Source: an uncultured Lachnospiraceae bacterium (GTDB taxonomy: Bacteria; Bacillota; Clostridia; Lachnospirales; Lachnospiraceae). From it: DNA of 64,000 bases. The translations under genes were made by a program, and so were the position numbers. The stretch covers positions 15,721 through 79,720 of the forward strand of contig CAJUNR010000022.1 in NCBI GenBank assembly GCA_910587765.1, written 5' to 3'. The notes below the pieces were generated by a model. It was not told the DNA's origin and ran no database searches. It worked only from the letters and a program-made list of their open reading frames with translations. Every line of letters begins with the position of its first letter. The first letter of the stretch is position 1. Below, piece by piece: positions 42,167 through 51,632 of the stretch.

Positions 42167-43378
42167 ATGAATCAAAAGAGACGGCTGATTTTATTTGTCA
42201 GTTGTCTGATGAACTTGTGTATCGGTTCGATGTACAGTTGGAGCGTGCTGTCCGCGCCTATGGCGGAGGAGCTGGGAGTTCCCGGTCTGTCGGTGGTGTT
42301 TTCCGTCGCCAGTGCGGTCGGTTTTATTACCATGATTATCGGCGGACTGCTGAACGACCGGTATGGTCCCAGATGGGTGATGTTCACGGGAAGCGTGATG
42401 TTCGGAACCGGGATGTTCTTGTGCGGTTTTGCCGAAAGGACGGAAGATCTGATCTTCAGTTACGGGATTCTGCTTGGACTGGGACTCAGTCTGGTCTACG
42501 GCTGTACGATTGGAAATACCGTTAAGATATTTCCTGACCGGAGAGGGATGGCAGGCGGGATGACAACCGCCTGTTACGGTATCAGTTCGGTTATTTTCGC
42601 TCCGGTGGCGGAGGAACTGAACAGAAGAGCGGGAGTCCGATGGTCCTTCTGGATTCTCGGAGGATGTTTCCTGATTGTGCTGTGCGCGGGTTCTCTTCTG
42701 GTCGGCAGATGGCAGGAGGAATTTTTTCTCGAATATGGCAGGCGGACGGTTCGCCTGCCGCAGGGAACGGGCACAGACAGAACGCCTGTGCAGATGCTGC
42801 GTACGCCGGTCTTTTACCGCCTGTTTTTGACGCTGACCTGCGGTGCGACGTTCGGGATGATGGTCCTCTCTTCGGCCCGGGGGCTTGCCGTGGACATTGC
42901 AAAGGCAGGCGCCGCCAGGGCGTCGTTCCTCGTTTCTCTTCTGTGCCTGTTTAACACGGCGGGACGTCTGATTTCCGGATGGCTTTCGGACCGGCTGGGG
43001 AGGTACCGCACGCTGGAGGCCGCGCTGACCATCGCGCTGACCGGAATGTTCTTCCTGTATCAGTCGGAGAAATCCGCTTCCGCCGGTCTGTTTACGGCGG
43101 GGATGATGCTGACCGGCATATGTTTCGGAACGTTCATGGGCGTTTTCCCGGGTCTTTGCAGTGAACAGTTCGGGGAAACATACAATACGGTCAATTACGG
43201 GATCCTGTGGACCGGTTTTTCTGCAGCCGGATTGCTCGGCCCCTCGATTCTTACAGAAGTATACAGGAACACCGGATGCTATCGGGACGCCTTTCTGCTG
43301 GCCGGAGTACTGGCAGTCGTGGGATTTGCGTCTCTGAGCGGGTGCCGTCTGCCGGAAGGACAAACCGCTGCGGACTGA
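42167..43378 (+). CDS. MFS transporter, OxlT/monocarboxylate-like
   Basis: A 403-residue, 12-helix major facilitator. The N-terminus LCIGSMYSWSVLSAPMAEELG is like the oxalate:formate antiporter group, and GLLNDRYGPRWVM and GWLSDRLGRYRTLEA are the two MFS loop-2/3 and loop-8/9 motifs. The ATG at 42167 has no close ribosome site (a G run lies about 19 nt upstream), so expression may depend on coupling to iclR. It may exchange imported acid for a product such as isobutyrate or formate; this is inference. A terminator follows. Confidence 0.85.
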   Translation: MNQKRRLILFVSCLMNLCIGSMYSWSVLSAPMAEELGVPGLSVVFSVASAVGFITMIIGGLLNDRYGPRWVMFTGSVMFGTGMFLCGFAERTEDLIFSYGILLGLGLSLVYGCTIGNTVKIFPDRRGMAGGMTTACYGISSVIFAPVAEELNRRAGVRWSFWILGGCFLIVLCAGSLLVGRWQEEFFLEYGRRTVRLPQGTGTDRTPVQMLRTPVFYRLFLTLTCGATFGMMVLSSARGLAVDIAKAGAARASFLVSLLCLFNTAGRLISGWLSDRLGRYRTLEAALTIALTGMFFLYQSEKSASAGLFTAGMMLTGICFGTFMGVFPGLCSEQFGETYNTVNYGILWTGFSAAGLLGPSILTEVYRNTGCYRDAFLLAGVLAVVGFASLSGCRLPEGQTAAD

Positions 43379-43417
43379 CAGCTTTCTGTTTACATAATAT
43401 AAATATCCTGAACCGAA

Positions 43418-43450
43418 AGGGCTGCGGCAAAGATACGCCGCGGCTCTTTT
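43418..43450 (+). terminator. intrinsic terminator of the catabolic cluster
   Basis: AGGGCTGCGGC (43418-43428) pairs with GCCGCGGCTCT (43437-43447), with two G-U pairs, followed by TTT. It closes the iclR-MFS transcript. Confidence 0.8.
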
Positions 43451-43565
43451 GGATGTGCCGGATGAAACCAAATGCCGTGTGTCCCTGTATCCCTCTCGAT
43501 TTTACCGAAAAAGTGTGCTATGATAAAAGAAACGTACATCGGTACTCAGGACAGGAGGAGGGCGA

Positions 43566-45299
43566 ATGAACAATTATTTGATGAAAATACGGGAGGATCT
43601 GATGAAAAACAGAATCCTGCTTTCCGATTATCGGTTTTCCGTCGGGTCGGCGGCGCTTCTCGCCGTGATCAGCGCCGTATTTGAGATTCTGGAATACGAT
43701 TTTGATCTCATTCTGCCGTTCGACGAGGCGTTTCCGACGCGTTTCCTGCTGTTTTTCTGTCTGCTGGCTCTGTTTACCGAGACCTGTTTTCAGAGAAAGC
43801 CGGAATGGAAACGGTGGGGCCTGCTTCTGAGCGCGGTGCTCGCGGCGGCGGACGCCTTCCTGATCGGACTCGGGGAACCGGATCTGCTGTTCGGCATATC
43901 CGGCAGTCTGCTGCGCATGCGCGCCCGGGAAATCTCGGAGGGCGCGCTCTGGCTTCTCCCGGTCCTTGTCGTATATCTTTGTCACCGGAGGACGGAGCAG
44001 CCCTTTGAAAGATATCTGCTGAAACTGTCCGTACGCATACTGGAAATGCTGTCCGTATATCTGGTGCTGATCATCGGGACAGCGCTGGTGAGCGCAGTTT
44101 TTGACCGGCTTCTGCTGGGAAATAACTCCAGCGCCGTAACGGTAAGCATGATGCTGGTCTCGGGAATCATTCTGGTTCCGGGGGCGATACTGGCGCTGCA
44201 CGGCGAGGATGAGGTTCCGGAACATTTCCTGCGGATTCTGATACGGTATGTGTTCTGCGCGTTGACGATCTGCACCTTTGCGGTGATCTATCTGTATATG
44301 GCCGGGATGCTTTTCGCCGGTGAGTTTCCTCTTGAAGAACTCTTTGGGGTCCTGTCGGTCTTTTTCTGCCTGGGGATGCCGGTCTGCATCCTGTCGGCCT
44401 GCTGGCATCGGGAGGACGGATATTCCCGGTTGCTTTCATTCCTGCCGTACCTCTTTGCGCCGCTGATTCTGATGCAGATCCTCTCGGCGGGCGTCCACAT
44501 CCGCACCGGCGGCCTTACGCCGGACTGGTATACGGCGGTCATGCTGATCGTCTTCGAGATCGGAACGCTGCTGATCTGGCGCTTCCGGAGGCACAGGCTG
44601 GAAAATCTGCTGCTCCTTCTGAGCGCGCTGCTCGTCCTGACGTTCTTTGTCCCGGTGCTGAACCGTTCCCGGCTGTCGGCAATCTGGCAGCAGACATGGC
44701 TGCGGACGTATTATGAGGATGTAATGAGCGGCAGGCAGCTCTCTTCGGAGGAGTATGAGCGCATGAAAAACGCTTACCGTTATCTTGAGAAGCTGCCGGG
44801 GGACCGTTTTGCAGGAAAATACAGAATCGATTCCGACGAGTTTCAGGCGCGTCTGCGAGAGCAGGATCCGCAGGAGATCGATCTGACGCAGTATGAGAGA
44901 TACCGGATCAGAGCCTGCGGTCTGGCCGGGACGCTGGACGTATCGGATTATTCCACGGTCTGCTTCCTGGACATGAGTGATTGTTATAAAATTAACAAAG
45001 AGGAAAACGTAGATTTCTCCGCCTTCCGCCTGTCCGTTCGGGGGAGCGGTGAGGAACTGGTTCTGGATCTGCGGGATTTTGTGGAGCAGTGTATGCGCTG
45101 TATAGAGGAACACCCGGATGCCGATGAGGAGGAACAGCGCGCGTATATGAGAGCGTTTTATAAGATCGCCGTCGATCCGGACACGGTTCTGTACATCAAT
45201 GATTTTGAACTGACCTATAAGAAAGGGATGAAGGACGGAGCGGATTATCTGGAATGCGGGATTCCCGGAGAGGTCGGCGCGGTCCTGCTTCGGAGGTGA
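43566..45299 (+). CDS. DUF4153 family membrane protein
   Basis: A 577-residue protein with about 12 hydrophobic helices in residues 25-365, then a roughly 210-residue hydrophilic C-terminal domain (from about WQQTWLRTYYEDVM). It matches the DUF4153 layout. AGGAGG is upstream of the ATG. Function is unknown. Pieces of this gene recur, rearranged, at 56685-57003, which places the accessory operon at 45378-56483 between a complete and a broken copy. Confidence 0.8.
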   Translation: MNNYLMKIREDLMKNRILLSDYRFSVGSAALLAVISAVFEILEYDFDLILPFDEAFPTRFLLFFCLLALFTETCFQRKPEWKRWGLLLSAVLAAADAFLIGLGEPDLLFGISGSLLRMRAREISEGALWLLPVLVVYLCHRRTEQPFERYLLKLSVRILEMLSVYLVLIIGTALVSAVFDRLLLGNNSSAVTVSMMLVSGIILVPGAILALHGEDEVPEHFLRILIRYVFCALTICTFAVIYLYMAGMLFAGEFPLEELFGVLSVFFCLGMPVCILSACWHREDGYSRLLSFLPYLFAPLILMQILSAGVHIRTGGLTPDWYTAVMLIVFEIGTLLIWRFRRHRLENLLLLLSALLVLTFFVPVLNRSRLSAIWQQTWLRTYYEDVMSGRQLSSEEYERMKNAYRYLEKLPGDRFAGKYRIDSDEFQARLREQDPQEIDLTQYERYRIRACGLAGTLDVSDYSTVCFLDMSDCYKINKEENVDFSAFRLSVRGSGEELVLDLRDFVEQCMRCIEEHPDADEEEQRAYMRAFYKIAVDPDTVLYINDFELTYKKGMKDGADYLECGIPGEVGAVLLRR

Positions 45300-45377
45300 C
45301 AAAGGGCCGGCGGCCGGGATTCTGTTCGGCTCCATTGCAAATATTGTGAGAATGAGAAAGGAATGGGGGAGTTCGTC

Positions 45378-46523
45378 GTGGAAAAAACTTATATCTGTCT
45401 GAAAGATCAGCCGGTGCTGGAGATCTGTAATTACGAATGCCGGATCCTGGACTATGACCGTCTGCCCGTTTCCCTTCGGTATGAAGGCGTCGGATTTGAC
45501 GACGTCATGCACGGGTGGACGGAAAACCGGACCATGAGTATGGGAAGGAGCAATGCAAAAAAGCTTCTGGCAGGTTTCGGAATCAGTCAGAGTAATCCGT
45601 ATCTTGTGGCAAAACTGTTCCATTTCACGTCCCTGACAGACTGCTACTGGTTAAAAGAAGACGGGGAGCAGGTGTCGTGGAAAGATGTGAGCCTTTTTCG
45701 GAATGAACTGGAGAAGGCAGTCTCCGCCACGGCGCTTATGGGTGTTCCCGGTTTTTTCCGCGACAGGCTCAGACAGACCGTGAGAGAAGAAACGGAAAAG
45801 AAACTCAGAATAAAGCTTCATACGCCGGAACTGACCGTTCAGGGACTGACAGCCAAGGCGTGGATCCGGGAACGGGGCGGCATGTACCTGTATAAAGTGG
45901 GAAAAAAGGAACTGGCGGCCAGCAGTATTCTGGATGCGCTTGGGATCCCGCATGTTGCATATGAAGAAGTGGAAGAAAGTGCGCTTGCCGGTATTGCGGA
46001 GCAGAAACGCATTGACCGTATAAAAGAAGCCCGTGAAAAAGTGGTGAAATGCAGAATTATCACTTCAGAACAAAAAGCGATCGTCCCCTGGGAAGACTTT
46101 CAGATGTACTGTGCGTATCATGATATGAATGAATACGATTATGTGACCAGGCGGGATCCATACGGCTATTATACCATGCAGATTGCAGATTACATTTTGG
46201 GAAATGAAGACCGACATGGGGCGAATTTTGGATTTTTTATGGATAACCGGACAGGAAAGCTTTTGAAACTGTATCCGTTGATGGATCATGATCACAGTTT
46301 TTCGGGTGAGAAAGTTCTCCCGTCCCAGACTTCGCCGGAAGAAGAGACGATGGAGGCGGCGGCAATCCGGGCGGCCGGCGCGGGAGATTGGGGGCTCGAT
46401 TATGAGGCGGTGCTCCGGATGAAAAAACCGGCGGAGCTTTCCGGGGAGCAGTGGGAAGGAGTTTTGGAGAGAACTCAAATGTGTATCAACCGCAGACCGC
46501 AAAAAGAGATGCCAGAAGGATGA
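45378..46523 (+). CDS. HipA-like Ser/Thr kinase domain protein
   Basis: A protein of about 381 residues. The C-terminal half has the HipA-type kinase motifs IADYILGNEDRHGANFG (about residue 270-286, catalytic Asp) and LYPLMDHDHSF (metal-binding Asp). The N-terminal half is not recognisable. No HipB-type HTH partner is encoded beside it, unlike toxin-antitoxin hipBA. I prefer the GTG at 45378 because GGGGGAG lies 6 nt before it; an ATG at 45363 has its AAAGGA directly abutting. First gene of the accessory operon, 12 nt before the first dynamin gene. Its targets are unknown. Confidence 0.7.
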   Translation: MEKTYICLKDQPVLEICNYECRILDYDRLPVSLRYEGVGFDDVMHGWTENRTMSMGRSNAKKLLAGFGISQSNPYLVAKLFHFTSLTDCYWLKEDGEQVSWKDVSLFRNELEKAVSATALMGVPGFFRDRLRQTVREETEKKLRIKLHTPELTVQGLTAKAWIRERGGMYLYKVGKKELAASSILDALGIPHVAYEEVEESALAGIAEQKRIDRIKEAREKVVKCRIITSEQKAIVPWEDFQMYCAYHDMNEYDYVTRRDPYGYYTMQIADYILGNEDRHGANFGFFMDNRTGKLLKLYPLMDHDHSFSGEKVLPSQTSPEEETMEAAAIRAAGAGDWGLDYEAVLRMKKPAELSGEQWEGVLERTQMCINRRPQKEMPEG

Positions 46524-46535
46524 GGGAGACGGAGA

Positions 46536-48422
46536 ATGGATTTAAGAAATGAGACGGAAGATATGCAGTATTGTCTGCAGAATGCATTTATCCCGGAGGA
46601 TTTGGAAAAGAAGATCGGCAGGATGAAAGATCGGGAAGAACAGGAACGTCTGAGAAAAAAGGTCAAAGGCGGCTCTATGGCGGCTGTTTCGGTCATGCAG
46701 TATATGATGACCAACAGAAAGCATGGTTTTCGGAAATGGCCGAGAGATTTGAAGCTTTGCGAATGCGCCATATTAAAATTTTTCGACTGTCTTCCATACG
46801 ATAATTATAGAGGAATAAACGTGGAGGAGGCCGGGGATTTAAAGGAATATTCGGATCTTAATTCCAACCGTTTAAAATATTATGTAAATGACGAACTGCT
46901 GCGGCAGGCGTTTGAAATCGTCCAGGGGGAAAAGGTTACCCATATATTGACCTGCAGGATCGAGGAGGGCGTATATGAGATTTTAAAATGTTTTCCGGAA
47001 GATGAAAAAGACGGAACTGCGGATGAAAAAGGGGAGGAAATTCCGAATGCAGAGGACACGGTAGACGCGGATCTGCTGGTCATGTCCCATATTATTTTGA
47101 AAAATCCGATATTGAATGCGGGCAGTCACGTTAAAAAGAGTTACTTTGAATATTTGAAAAAATATATTCAGCTCGGCGGATGGAAGAAAAGAAAGTATGC
47201 CGGCGCTCAGATGAAGGTGTATGCCGCGGTGCTGTGTTCTTCGGAAACAGAAGACGGCGGGGGAGAGGGGAAGAAAGAAGAGATGGAGCGCTACAGGTAT
47301 TTTCTGCTGTTTGATTTGATGCATATTCTGGGATACGACCGAAAGATTTTACGCTCGGATGCGATGTACGGCGTAATGGAAAATTTCAGCGCGGATTTTC
47401 CGATTTTGAAATTCGAGAAAGATGTCATAAGACTGATTCTGAATACAGCAGTCGGAAATTATGGGAACTGGGAGAAGATAAAAAGACATCCTGTATTGTC
47501 GGAGCAGAAAGAATATGCGGAACTGATCGAAAAAAATCTGAAATTTCAGAATACGGATACCTTTCGGATTCTGGTGACCGCTACGATGAGCGCCGGAAAA
47601 TCTACATTTATCAATGCGCTTGCGGGAAAGAATGTCAGCCTGTCGCAGAATATGGCGTGTACAAGTAAGATTCATTCGGTTATGAGCAAGGTGGCGGAGG
47701 ACGGTTATACCAGCATTTATGATTACGAGCTGGAATTGATGGCGGAGGAAGAGGACCTGCTTCATAATAATGAACAGAACAGGTCGGATAAAATTGTCGT
47801 CGGCACTTATTATAATGGCGTCCTGGGCGGCGAGCGGGTGATCATCAATGATTCTCCGGGAGTGAATTACAGCGGAGAAAAAGAGCACAGAGAGATTACG
47901 GATAGAATGATCAGAGAGGGAAAATATGATCTGCTGATTTATCTGCTGAATGCCACTCAGCTTGGAACCAATGACGATCTGGAACATTTACGTTATGTGA
48001 AAAGCTGTGTGGGGAATACGCCGGTTCTGTTTGTCATTAACAAGATTGATTCCTTTGATACGGAGGAGGAAGATATTATGACGGTCATGCAGAATGCCGC
48101 GAAGTACATCGGCTCTGTATGGGATCGTGAAAAGCCGGTTGTCTGTCCGGTCTCCGCGCGGGCCGGGTATCTGGTGCGGATCAGTCAGTATGAGAATTTG
48201 AGCAAAGTTGAGAATGGGGAATTGAACGGGTACATTGATAAATTTGAGCAGATGAAGGTGAAAGAATATTACCGGAGGCATTATCCGTCGGTGATTGTGG
48301 AGGACAGTTGGAAAGAAAAGGATCGGCTGCTGAAAAATTGCGGTATTTCTTATGTGGAAGAGATGATAAAAGAATTTTGCGAAGGAGGAAGAGGAAATGG
48401 CACAGGTTTATGTCAAGTATAA
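46536..48422 (+). CDS. dynamin-like GTPase, first of a tandem pair
   Basis: A 628-residue protein whose GTPase domain is unusually far from the N-terminus. G1 is TATMSAGKSTFINAL (about residues 347-361), G3 is NDSPGVNYSGEKEHR (about 438) and G4 is FVINKIDSF (about 500-508). Before it lies a helical region of about 340 residues, with a Lys/Glu-rich start; no clear membrane helix is seen. Bacterial dynamin-like proteins remodel membranes and often come as pairs. Its last 26 nt overlap the start of the second dynamin gene, so the two are probably made in fixed ratio. Base composition is more AT-rich than the surrounding core genes. Confidence 0.82.
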   Translation: MDLRNETEDMQYCLQNAFIPEDLEKKIGRMKDREEQERLRKKVKGGSMAAVSVMQYMMTNRKHGFRKWPRDLKLCECAILKFFDCLPYDNYRGINVEEAGDLKEYSDLNSNRLKYYVNDELLRQAFEIVQGEKVTHILTCRIEEGVYEILKCFPEDEKDGTADEKGEEIPNAEDTVDADLLVMSHIILKNPILNAGSHVKKSYFEYLKKYIQLGGWKKRKYAGAQMKVYAAVLCSSETEDGGGEGKKEEMERYRYFLLFDLMHILGYDRKILRSDAMYGVMENFSADFPILKFEKDVIRLILNTAVGNYGNWEKIKRHPVLSEQKEYAELIEKNLKFQNTDTFRILVTATMSAGKSTFINALAGKNVSLSQNMACTSKIHSVMSKVAEDGYTSIYDYELELMAEEEDLLHNNEQNRSDKIVVGTYYNGVLGGERVIINDSPGVNYSGEKEHREITDRMIREGKYDLLIYLLNATQLGTNDDLEHLRYVKSCVGNTPVLFVINKIDSFDTEEEDIMTVMQNAAKYIGSVWDREKPVVCPVSARAGYLVRISQYENLSKVENGELNGYIDKFEQMKVKEYYRRHYPSVIVEDSWKEKDRLLKNCGISYVEEMIKEFCEGGRGNGTGLCQV

Positions 48423-50934
48423 TCCGTACAGACTGGAGACTATGCTGAAAGTAAACGGAAGGGAGATCGAAAAGGACAGTATTCTTTTTAAAATTGTAAA
48501 AGGAAAGCGTCTGCAGGAGTGGGTCGGGCAGTTTCCCCAGATGCTCGTGGACGAGTTGAATACCGTCGATTTTTCCATTGAGTTTTACGGGACGGATCTG
48601 GATTGGGATGATTTCGAGGATGCGTTTCATACCGCCGGAGAGAAAGGAATCATCAAAAAACTTGATTTGAAATTTATAGAAGGAAGATCGGATGAAGATA
48701 TTAACGAAAAGATTGTGGATATTTTCACGGATCTAAGGGAAGGCCCGATTGAGGATTTTCGTGACGCAAGGCTGCTGAGAGCCTTTGACAGCATCAATCA
48801 TTCGGTGTTTCCGGTCAACGTGATCGCTACGATGAGTTCCGGTAAGTCAACGCTGATCAATGCGCTGCTGAGCACGAAATTAATGCCGTCCAAAAATGAG
48901 GCGTGCACGGCCACCATTACGGAAATTCTGGACAATGACAAGAATTTCTTTACGGCAGTTGCCTGTGATGACGACCAGACGGTGCTGCGGGATATCCCGG
49001 AATTGACCTATGAAATTATGAGCGAACTGAATGAGGACGAAAAAGTCTATAAGATCAAAGTGGAAGGGGACATTCCGTTTCTGGATGCGCGCACGACGGC
49101 GCTGATGCTGGTGGATACGCCCGGCCCGAATAACTCTCAAAATGAGGCTCACAAAAAAACGACGTACCGTGCGATCAATAATGATTCCAATAACCTGATC
49201 CTGTATGTTCTGAATGGAACACAGTTGAAAACGAATGATGACGAAGCGCTTTTAAAATATGTGGCGGACCAGATTAAAAAAGGCGGGAAACAGGTGCGCG
49301 ACCGATTCTTATTTGTCATCAATAAGATGGACGGATTTAACCCGGAAGAAGAGGATATAGGAAAAGCCGTGCAGTCGGCAAAGAACTATCTGGCGGAACA
49401 TGGGATTGACGATCCGCAGATTTTCCCCTGCTCTGCATATACCGCCCTGAATATCCGTACCTATTTGAAGGGGGTTGATATTGACAGCCTGACCAGAAGC
49501 GAGGAGAAAAAACTGCCTTCTGCCGCCAGAGATACCCTGCCGATGATCGATAAATTCAATGATTATGAATCCATGCATCTGGAAAAGTATTCCACCTTAT
49601 CGCCCAGCGCGAAGCGGGAACTGGATTATCGCTTAAAGCAGGCGGAAGACAGGGAAGATACGAAAGAACAGGCGTTAATTCACTGCGGCATCTATTCCAT
49701 TGAGGCGGCGATTACCGCGTATGTAAAAAAATATGCGAAGACAAAGAAAATAAAAGATCTGGTGGAGTCTTTTCAGGAACTGTTGGAGAGCAATCAGGTA
49801 TTGACCAGAGCGAAAACGCAGGTAGCCGAGAACGAGGAAGCGGCAAAGGCGTGTGCGGAGAGAGCGGCGGTCGTCAAAGCGAAAATTGCCGACGGGGAAG
49901 AGGCGGAGATTTTTAAGGAGCGGATTGCTTCTCTGGCTCCGATGGATATGATTCGCGACCGGGCGGAGGAACTGGAGAATGAAACCGTCAGGAAGTCCAT
50001 CCGTATCTTCCGAAATTCGGAATATACGATTACAAGCAGGGAAGAGGCCAAACGGATCATCAATCAGTTTACGAGAGACAGTTCGGACGCGATCGCCGAA
50101 TTGACTTCTGAACTGGAAAGCGTGATCAATCATGAAGTCAGGGAAGCAGGCGAAAGGATACTGGAAGAATATCAGCAGAAGCTTTTGAAGATCGATCAGG
50201 CAGAAGGGGATGTACAACTGGATTTTAATACCGTTGATCTTATTAGAGGGGCGCTGACCAGCATACGCGAGCATGCGGAATCATGGGGGACGGAAGACTT
50301 TGTCACCCAGACGGTCGAGGAAATCGGAGAGGTGTCCTATGAGACCAGGGTATACCATGAGAAAGTCGGAGAAAAGGAAGAAGAGGTGATCGTCGGCTCC
50401 CACGAAGAGCAGATCGGTACCAGAAAGGTCAAGACAGGCTCTCACAGGGAAAAGGTAGGCACAAGGACCGTCAAGAATCCGCAAAAGAGATGGTGGAAAC
50501 TTTTTACGCCCCGTTTTGTAGAAGAAGATATCTATGAGTCGGTGGACGATTATAAAGATGAGGCCGTTTATAAAACGGTATTGGACTATAAAACCGTTAT
50601 CAGGGACATTTATGAGGAAAGAAGCGAGACGATTGAAAAGTTCTCCGTTCAGATCAGCGACATTCAGGCCAATCTTGTGGGAATCCTGCGGCAGGATCTG
50701 AGTACAGGCATTGAAAATGCGTTGGAGCATGCGGAAGACCAGATTGACAGCATGAAAGACCAGTTTACGAATATGTTCGCAAAACTGGACGATTTGATTC
50801 TCGAAAAGTATCAGGAACTGGAAGATTGTGCGAAGGACCAAAAGCTCAAAGAAGAGGAACTGGAGAGAAATAAAAACATTCTGTCCTGGATTGAGGCGAA
50901 TGTGGCGGAGATTCATCAGGTTCTGGAAATATAG
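48397..50934 (+). CDS. dynamin-like GTPase, second of a tandem pair
   Basis: An 845-residue protein. G1 is IATMSSGKSTLINALL (about residues 143-158), G3 is VDTPGPNNSQNEA (about 239), G4 is FVINKMDGF (about 307-315). A long helical stalk follows (residues 450-650), then a charged region with two copies of a GSH(E/R)E(Q/K)(I/V)GTR(K/T)VK unit (about 665-695) and several Y/V-rich short repeats, and a final coiled coil. No hydrophobic helix is apparent, so membrane contact may be through the charged tail or a partner. It overlaps the upstream GTPase gene and is followed 12 nt later by a tail-anchored protein. Confidence 0.85.
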   Translation: MAQVYVKYNPYRLETMLKVNGREIEKDSILFKIVKGKRLQEWVGQFPQMLVDELNTVDFSIEFYGTDLDWDDFEDAFHTAGEKGIIKKLDLKFIEGRSDEDINEKIVDIFTDLREGPIEDFRDARLLRAFDSINHSVFPVNVIATMSSGKSTLINALLSTKLMPSKNEACTATITEILDNDKNFFTAVACDDDQTVLRDIPELTYEIMSELNEDEKVYKIKVEGDIPFLDARTTALMLVDTPGPNNSQNEAHKKTTYRAINNDSNNLILYVLNGTQLKTNDDEALLKYVADQIKKGGKQVRDRFLFVINKMDGFNPEEEDIGKAVQSAKNYLAEHGIDDPQIFPCSAYTALNIRTYLKGVDIDSLTRSEEKKLPSAARDTLPMIDKFNDYESMHLEKYSTLSPSAKRELDYRLKQAEDREDTKEQALIHCGIYSIEAAITAYVKKYAKTKKIKDLVESFQELLESNQVLTRAKTQVAENEEAAKACAERAAVVKAKIADGEEAEIFKERIASLAPMDMIRDRAEELENETVRKSIRIFRNSEYTITSREEAKRIINQFTRDSSDAIAELTSELESVINHEVREAGERILEEYQQKLLKIDQAEGDVQLDFNTVDLIRGALTSIREHAESWGTEDFVTQTVEEIGEVSYETRVYHEKVGEKEEEVIVGSHEEQIGTRKVKTGSHREKVGTRTVKNPQKRWWKLFTPRFVEEDIYESVDDYKDEAVYKTVLDYKTVIRDIYEERSETIEKFSVQISDIQANLVGILRQDLSTGIENALEHAEDQIDSMKDQFTNMFAKLDDLILEKYQELEDCAKDQKLKEEELERNKNILSWIEANVAEIHQVLEI

Positions 50935-50946
50935 GGAGGTTTGCAG

Positions 50947-51618
50947 ATGCATAAAACAGTAAAAAAGTATGCAGATAACGCGGATATCAAAGGTTTGAAA
51001 TATATATTTGTAGATTGTCTGGATGCGGACCCGACGTTTGAGGATTACAGGGAAGATTTTGAATATTGCAGGAATCTTCCGGGGCTGTTGGAGGATCATA
51101 TGGAGCTGACTCCTTTTTGTAAGGATCCGACAGGCTGGGATGAGGATTACTGGATAGGGCTGAAGAAAGATCTGCTGAAAAATTTTTCCATGAAGCGTTT
51201 TGGGCACATGCGGGAAGTGGCGGAGGTTTTCTATAAGGAAAAGGTTTGCAGGATACGGCAGGAACGTGAAATAAAAAGGCAACAGGAAGAGGCGGAAAAG
51301 AGACGGGAGCCGCAGCCCCGGCAGACAGAGCGCGACCGCCCGCACGAAGAGCGCAGGCGTGGAGCAAAAGACACCGCTTTCGTCAGCGGGAGCGAACGGC
51401 AGAAGAGAGAGCTGGAAGAGGCGAAAAAGAGGCTGGAGTTGGAAAATCAACAGACGGAGCGTTACCGGCGGCAGGAGGAACAGCGCAGAAATCTTGAGAG
51501 AGAAAGAACCGGGAATGGCAGGACGGAGGCAGAGACAGCCGGAAAAAAAGCGCTGGGGGCGGTTCTGGTTATTCTTGCCGTTTTGATCGTAATGCTGCTG
51601 ATCACTCGGCTCCAATAA
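50947..51618 (+). CDS. coiled-coil protein with C-terminal membrane anchor
   Basis: A 223-residue protein. Residues 1-95 form a small acidic helical domain. Residues 100-200 are a Glu/Arg/Gln-rich coiled coil broken by a Pro/Arg-rich stretch. The last 20 residues, ALGAVLVILAVLIVMLLITR, are a single membrane helix, so the protein should be tail-anchored with its bulk in the cytoplasm. GGGAGG lies 7 nt before the ATG. It could tether one of the GTPases or the HerA-like ATPase to the membrane; that is inference. No family recognised. Confidence 0.7.
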   Translation: MHKTVKKYADNADIKGLKYIFVDCLDADPTFEDYREDFEYCRNLPGLLEDHMELTPFCKDPTGWDEDYWIGLKKDLLKNFSMKRFGHMREVAEVFYKEKVCRIRQEREIKRQQEEAEKRREPQPRQTERDRPHEERRRGAKDTAFVSGSERQKRELEEAKKRLELENQQTERYRRQEEQRRNLERERTGNGRTEAETAGKKALGAVLVILAVLIVMLLITRLQ

Positions 51619-51632
51619 CAGAACGGCCCCGT

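Noticed and set aside
46523..46536. Separate promoter between the HipA-like kinase and the first dynamin gene
   Set aside because: Only 12 nt separate the genes, with no room for a promoter; single-transcript expression is simpler.
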